A DNA stretch of 64,000 bases from a virus, in IMG/VR virus record IMGVR_UViG_3300046665_000589, positions 29,508 to 93,507 of that record; one strand, given 5' to 3'. Numbering within the stretch: the first letter of the stretch is position 1; each line of letters begins with the position of its first letter. The position numbers and the translations under genes are program-made. This document shows positions 60,823-64,000 of the stretch, in pieces. The notes beneath the pieces are model-generated. The model made no database searches and had not been told where the DNA came from. It saw nothing but the letters and a program-made list of their open reading frames with translations.

Positions 60823-61352
60823 TATTAGTTGGAATCACCGGCAAGGCCGGTGCCGGTAAGGACACCATTGCCGACTACCTCGAGACTGGGCATGGTTTCA
60901 TCAGGCTGTCGTTCGCCAGCACGCTCAAGGCCATGATGGCTGCCGCCGGCATGCCGGAACCGGCCCGCCGCGAGAACAAGGAGCTGCCGGTGCCGGGCTT
61001 CGGCTTCACCTGGCGCGAGGCGGCGCAACGCCTCGGCACCGAGTGGGGTCGCGGCCTGGACCAGGACATTTGGGTCAAGCTCGTGGAGCAGCGCCTGCGC
61101 ACCGAGTTCCAAGGCTCACGTGTCGTGCTGTCCGACGTGCGCTTCGAAAACGAAGCAGCGATGATCCGGCACCTGGGCGGCATCTTGCTGCATGTGGTCG
61201 GTCGGGCGGCGGACCTGGGAGCCAACGCGGCCCACGCGTCGGAGGCCGGTGTCAAGTTCTCCTTTTCCGGCGGCGACCGTTACATCGACAACAGCGGCAG
61301 ACTCACCGACACAATTTGCCGCGTGGACCGGGCACTGTGGGGTACGCGATGA
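60819..61352 (+). CDS. Deoxynucleoside monophosphate kinase
   Basis: A 177-aa P-loop kinase: GITGKAGAGKDTIADYLETG with the ATP loop at 8-16, then FASTLKAMMA and RENKELPVPGFGFTWREAAQ, TEWGRGLDQDIWVKLV, and VVLSDVRFENEAAMIRHLGG. This set is that of phage T4 gp1-like dNMP kinases. It would raise dNDP supply for replication. Coupled by ATGA to the TraR-like gene. Confidence 0.92.
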   Translation: MILVGITGKAGAGKDTIADYLETGHGFIRLSFASTLKAMMAAAGMPEPARRENKELPVPGFGFTWREAAQRLGTEWGRGLDQDIWVKLVEQRLRTEFQGSRVVLSDVRFENEAAMIRHLGGILLHVVGRAADLGANAAHASEAGVKFSFSGGDRYIDNSGRLTDTICRVDRALWGTR

Positions 61353-61591
61353 TCGAGCGTACCGCGGACGAAGTGGAACTGGCTGGTCAGATCGAGATGC
61401 TGCAGCGCGACGGCGGCTTGGCCGCGGTGCGCGAGGCCTTGCGCCCGCAGGCGCCGGCCGGCGTCACGGTATGCGCCTGCATCGGCTGCGGCGAGCCGCT
61501 GCCGGCGGTACGGGTCGCCTACAGGTGGGTGCGCTGCGCGCCTTGCCAAGACGAGGTCGAGAAGCGGCTGAAGCTGCGAGGGAGGCGGTGA
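61349..61591 (+). CDS. TraR/DksA-like zinc-finger protein
   Basis: An 80-aa protein. The short N-terminal helix with TADEVELAGQI recalls the acidic tip of TraR. The C4 zinc finger CIGCGEPLPAVRVAYRWVRC, ending CAPCQDEVEKR, matches the CxxCGxPIPxxR...CxxCQ signature of phage TraR/DksA proteins. These bind in the secondary channel of RNA polymerase and alter promoter choice. It may therefore help the phage redirect host transcription. Confidence 0.9.
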   Translation: MIERTADEVELAGQIEMLQRDGGLAAVREALRPQAPAGVTVCACIGCGEPLPAVRVAYRWVRCAPCQDEVEKRLKLRGRR

Positions 61592-61782
61592 TGCATTTTG
61601 ACGGCTTTGTCTTCTGTATCACGATGGCGCTCTTCCAATTCATCCGGGACTGCCGCCTGTACTGGAAGAGCCGCCAGACGACCGGGCCAAAACGGCTTGG
61701 GTATCTCTGGGTAGGTATGCAGTGCACTCACCTGACGCACATCTGGGCGGCCGCCGCCGTCATTATCGGAGCACTCAAATGA
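61591..61782 (+). CDS. Small membrane protein (63 aa)
   Basis: ATG at 61591 shares a base with the previous stop (GTGATG) behind GGGAGGCG. Two hydrophobic segments (about 5-20 and 47-62) with a basic loop (RLYWKSRQTTGPKRLG). The last segment, THIWAAAAVIIGALK, is echoed by TNIWAAAALVIGAQI in the next gene, so the two are probably paralogues. Confidence 0.72.
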   Translation: MHFDGFVFCITMALFQFIRDCRLYWKSRQTTGPKRLGYLWVGMQCTHLTHIWAAAAVIIGALK

Positions 61783-61970
61783 TGATGAAACTAATACTGC
61801 TGGGCGTCTTCGTGCTCCTGGCGCTGATTGTTGCCAGCGTGAACCTGCGCGCGGCAGGACGAGCTCAAGAAGAACAGACGCCTTGGACACGCTATTTCCT
61901 GCTTACGACGAACATCTGGGCCGCAGCCGCCCTCGTGATCGGTGCGCAGATATTGGGGAGCATTCAATGA
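61779..61970 (+). CDS. Small membrane protein, paralogue of the previous one (63 aa)
   Basis: Starts MMMKLILLGVFVLLALIVAS; any of three adjacent ATGs may be used. Two membrane helices (3-23 and 44-62). Shares the IWAAAA-VIGA end with its upstream neighbour, a local duplication. Coupled to the polymerase gene by ATGA. Confidence 0.72.
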   Translation: MMMKLILLGVFVLLALIVASVNLRAAGRAQEEQTPWTRYFLLTTNIWAAAALVIGAQILGSIQ

Positions 61971-64000
61971 AAAAACGACTCGCCTACGACATGTCCAGCT
62001 TCATGTGGACCATGCTCTCGTGGGGCAAGGACAAAGAGAACGGCTACACCGTCCAGCACGAAGGCAAGGACGTCTACGTCAACAGTGCGCTGTACGGCTT
62101 CGACAACACGATGGGCCGGATGCTGGACGTGCTGACCTGGGCCAAGCTCAACCCGATTAACTGCATCCTGGTGTTCGAGGGCGCCAACTCCAAGTCGCGC
62201 CGCCTGCTGATCGACAACAGCTACAAGGGCGGCGCCGGCTCGAGCCGGCCGCCCGAGGCCTACGAGGAATTCGTCAAGCTGCGCGAGATGCTCAAGCAGG
62301 CCTGGAAGGACCTCGGCGCCCAGACCATGTGGCAGGACGCGGCCGAGGGCGACGACGTGCTGGCCTGGCTGGCGCACAACACCGAGGATGACCTGATCGT
62401 CGCCACCTTCGACAACGACCTGACGGTACTGAACCTGGACCCGAACGCCTACGGCGCCAAGGTCACGACCTGGATCAACGAGATGGTCGGGTTCAACAAG
62501 TACGGCGTGTTCGACTACGACCTGGTCACCACCTACAAGGCGCTGGTGGGCGACTCGTCTGACAAGATCAAGGGTTGCCCGGGATTCGGCCCGTCGGCCT
62601 GGGAGCAGCTGCGCTCCCAGTACGGTGACGACGGTGTGCGCGAGATCCACAACATGCTGCTGGAGTCGAACCTGAACAAGTTGGCCGAGTACATCGGCGG
62701 CCCGCAGGACAAGCTGCTGCAGAAGATCCTCGACAACGCGCCGCAGGTGCAGTGTTGCTTCGATCTTGCCCGGGTGCGCCCCGAGTGGGTCAGCACGATG
62801 CGCATGCCGATCTGCTGGGAGCCGGGCATGGTGCGCCAGTTGGCGCCAAGCGACCGCGACCCGCGCCTGAAGAAGTGGTACGGGAAGACGCGCCTGATCA
62901 CGGCTGAGAACTTCGACGAGGCGGTGGCCTGGGCCATGCCGCACATCCTGGCCTCGGAAGAAATCGCGCTCGACATCGAGACCTCGACCCAGGACGAGTC
63001 GGACGAATGGCTGGCCAACATGAGCAAGACGGGCGACTCGGAAGACGCGGGCGTGGACGTGTTCGGCTCCTATCTGGTCGGCCTGGGCCTGACCTTCGGC
63101 GCCAACAACCAGTTCACGTTCTACATCTCGGTCAAGCACGCCGATACCAACAACGTTGACAGCGAGAAGGTGCGCCAGTTCATCGCCGCGATCCCGCAGG
63201 ACAGGCAGCTGGTCATCCAGAACGTGTCGTTCGAGCTGGCCGTGCTGTTCAACGAATGGGGCGCGCGCCAGCTGGACAACGGCTACCACGGCTTCCTGCC
63301 CAACGTGCGCGACACCGCGCTGGAGGCGTCCTACGTCGACGAGAACAGCCGGCGCGGCCTGAAGGAGCGCTCGCACAGCATCCTCGGCTACCGCCAGCAG
63401 ACCTTCGACGAGACCGTGCGCCTGACCGCCCACCCGTCCGAGCTGTTCCCGGGCGGGCGCCTGCTGTCGGAAGATTACGAAACGCGCCTGGTCGGCACCG
63501 GCCGCTTCGAGCCGCTCACCGAGGAAGAGATCGCCGCCGGCCTGCAGCCGGTCGAGATCATGAAGACCGAGACGGTGATGGAGGAGACCGGCGAGTTCGA
63601 GACGGTCGAGGAGCCTGTGCTCGACTCGCGCCTCATCCCACTGCTTGACGGGGAGGGGCAGCCGATGTACCGCGAGGTGCAGAAGCCGGTGCTGCGCCCG
63701 AAGGTGAAGACCCAGACCCGCCGCTACAAGATGCACGAGCTGCCGGCCTGGCACGTGCTCGGCTACGGCGCCGACGACCCGATCTGCACCATCGCGCTGC
63801 ACAACTACTACAAGCTGCACATGCAGCTCGAGCACCACTATACGGTGTACGAGGAGGTCGAACTCAACGCCGCCTACCAGCACGCCAAGAACTTCATCGA
63901 CGGCTGCGACATCTCGCTGGAGAAGATGAACGAGCTGTCGGCCGAGGACGACGTCACCTACGACCAGGCCGGGGGCGTGCTGCGCGGGTACCTGATCGAC
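61967..64000 (+). CDS. Family A DNA polymerase with FEN domain, C terminus outside window
   Basis: The first 678 codons are visible. Residues ~1-290 are a 5'-3' exonuclease/FEN domain: EGDDVLAWLA near 127, ATFDNDLTVLN near 146, LVGDSSDKIKGCPGFG near 192. A 3'-5' exonuclease domain follows (IALDIETS near 334, VIQNVSFELAVLFNEW as ExoII, GYGADDPICTIALHNYY as ExoIII). ExoII has QN where HN is usual. A Glu-rich insert lies near 520-570. The polymerase domain should follow beyond base 64000. It is the main replicative enzyme candidate. Confidence 0.9.
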   Translation, partial: MKKRLAYDMSSFMWTMLSWGKDKENGYTVQHEGKDVYVNSALYGFDNTMGRMLDVLTWAKLNPINCILVFEGANSKSRRLLIDNSYKGGAGSSRPPEAYEEFVKLREMLKQAWKDLGAQTMWQDAAEGDDVLAWLAHNTEDDLIVATFDNDLTVLNLDPNAYGAKVTTWINEMVGFNKYGVFDYDLVTTYKALVGDSSDKIKGCPGFGPSAWEQLRSQYGDDGVREIHNMLLESNLNKLAEYIGGPQDKLLQKILDNAPQVQCCFDLARVRPEWVSTMRMPICWEPGMVRQLAPSDRDPRLKKWYGKTRLITAENFDEAVAWAMPHILASEEIALDIETSTQDESDEWLANMSKTGDSEDAGVDVFGSYLVGLGLTFGANNQFTFYISVKHADTNNVDSEKVRQFIAAIPQDRQLVIQNVSFELAVLFNEWGARQLDNGYHGFLPNVRDTALEASYVDENSRRGLKERSHSILGYRQQTFDETVRLTAHPSELFPGGRLLSEDYETRLVGTGRFEPLTEEEIAAGLQPVEIMKTETVMEETGEFETVEEPVLDSRLIPLLDGEGQPMYREVQKPVLRPKVKTQTRRYKMHELPAWHVLGYGADDPICTIALHNYYKLHMQLEHHYTVYEEVELNAAYQHAKNFIDGCDISLEKMNELSAEDDVTYDQAGGVLRGYLID

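Noticed and set aside
61964-63883. 639-aa minus-strand frame opposite the polymerase
   Set aside because: Antisense shadow of a FEN/exonuclease gene; no start signal.

Overview
The window is a contiguous piece of a tailed, double-stranded DNA bacteriophage genome. It is GC-rich and very densely coded. The layout is: lambda-like head genes on the minus strand, a long plus-strand block of tiny unknown genes, a tail-spike block on the minus strand, then a plus-strand DNA-metabolism block. No integrase, lysogeny repressor, tRNA, rRNA, CRISPR or complete insertion sequence was seen, so a lytic life style is the simplest reading. The GC content and the family mix (RdgC, DUF2591, DUF2528, HIRAN, PAPS-reductase-like, TraR-like) suggest a proteobacterial host, perhaps one of the Burkholderiales; that is inference. 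The gene content and the sigma-54-type promoters recall the YuA/M6 group of siphophages, but no similarity search was possible.

Region 1 (1-11 kb, minus strand) is packaging and head assembly. Read leftwards it runs: HTH protein (candidate small terminase), an acidic helical protein, a 57-aa membrane peptide, large terminase, terminator, portal, S49 protease with nested scaffold, decoration protein, major capsid protein, terminator. Then come a small protein, a second terminator and the head-tail joining genes, which leave the window at base 1. A GIY-YIG homing endonuclease on the plus strand (2508-3362) is inserted in this block.

Region 2 (10.96-17.3 kb) is rich in control sequences. It has two sigma-54-like promoters, a six-unit 12-bp iteron array, AT-rich tracts, paired hairpins, about 720 bp without a convincing gene, a lone HNH-like gene on the minus strand, and a striking ~345-bp array of 10-11-bp TTGACAG repeats that includes a 32-bp-arm inverted repeat.

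Region 3 (17.3-45.3 kb, plus strand) holds about 75 mostly tiny genes, nearly all joined by ATGA/GTGA overlaps or by a recurring AAGGA-CCCACCATG linker. Few are recognisable: DUF2591, an orphan IS5-type transposase N-terminal domain, an HNH nuclease, DUF2528, a PAPS-reductase-like enzyme, a HIRAN protein fused in frame to its neighbour, a cupin-like protein and a J-domain protein. This looks like a reservoir of host-takeover and counter-defence genes.

Region 4 (45.3-49.0 kb, minus strand) encodes receptor-interaction proteins, including an 821-aa spike or fibre with an SGNH/SASA esterase domain, FN3 repeats and a SPRY-like C terminus.

Region 5 (49.0-64 kb, plus strand) starts behind two tandem sigma-54-like promoters. 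It encodes RdgC, a cytosine-C5 methyltransferase, an SNF2-like helicase, a 982-aa primase-helicase, a candidate ssDNA-binding protein, a DnaQ-like exonuclease, MazG, a dNMP kinase, a TraR-like zinc protein and a family A DNA polymerase with a FEN domain that runs off the window end. Together these would copy the genome, tune nucleotide pools, modify DNA and act on host RNA polymerase.
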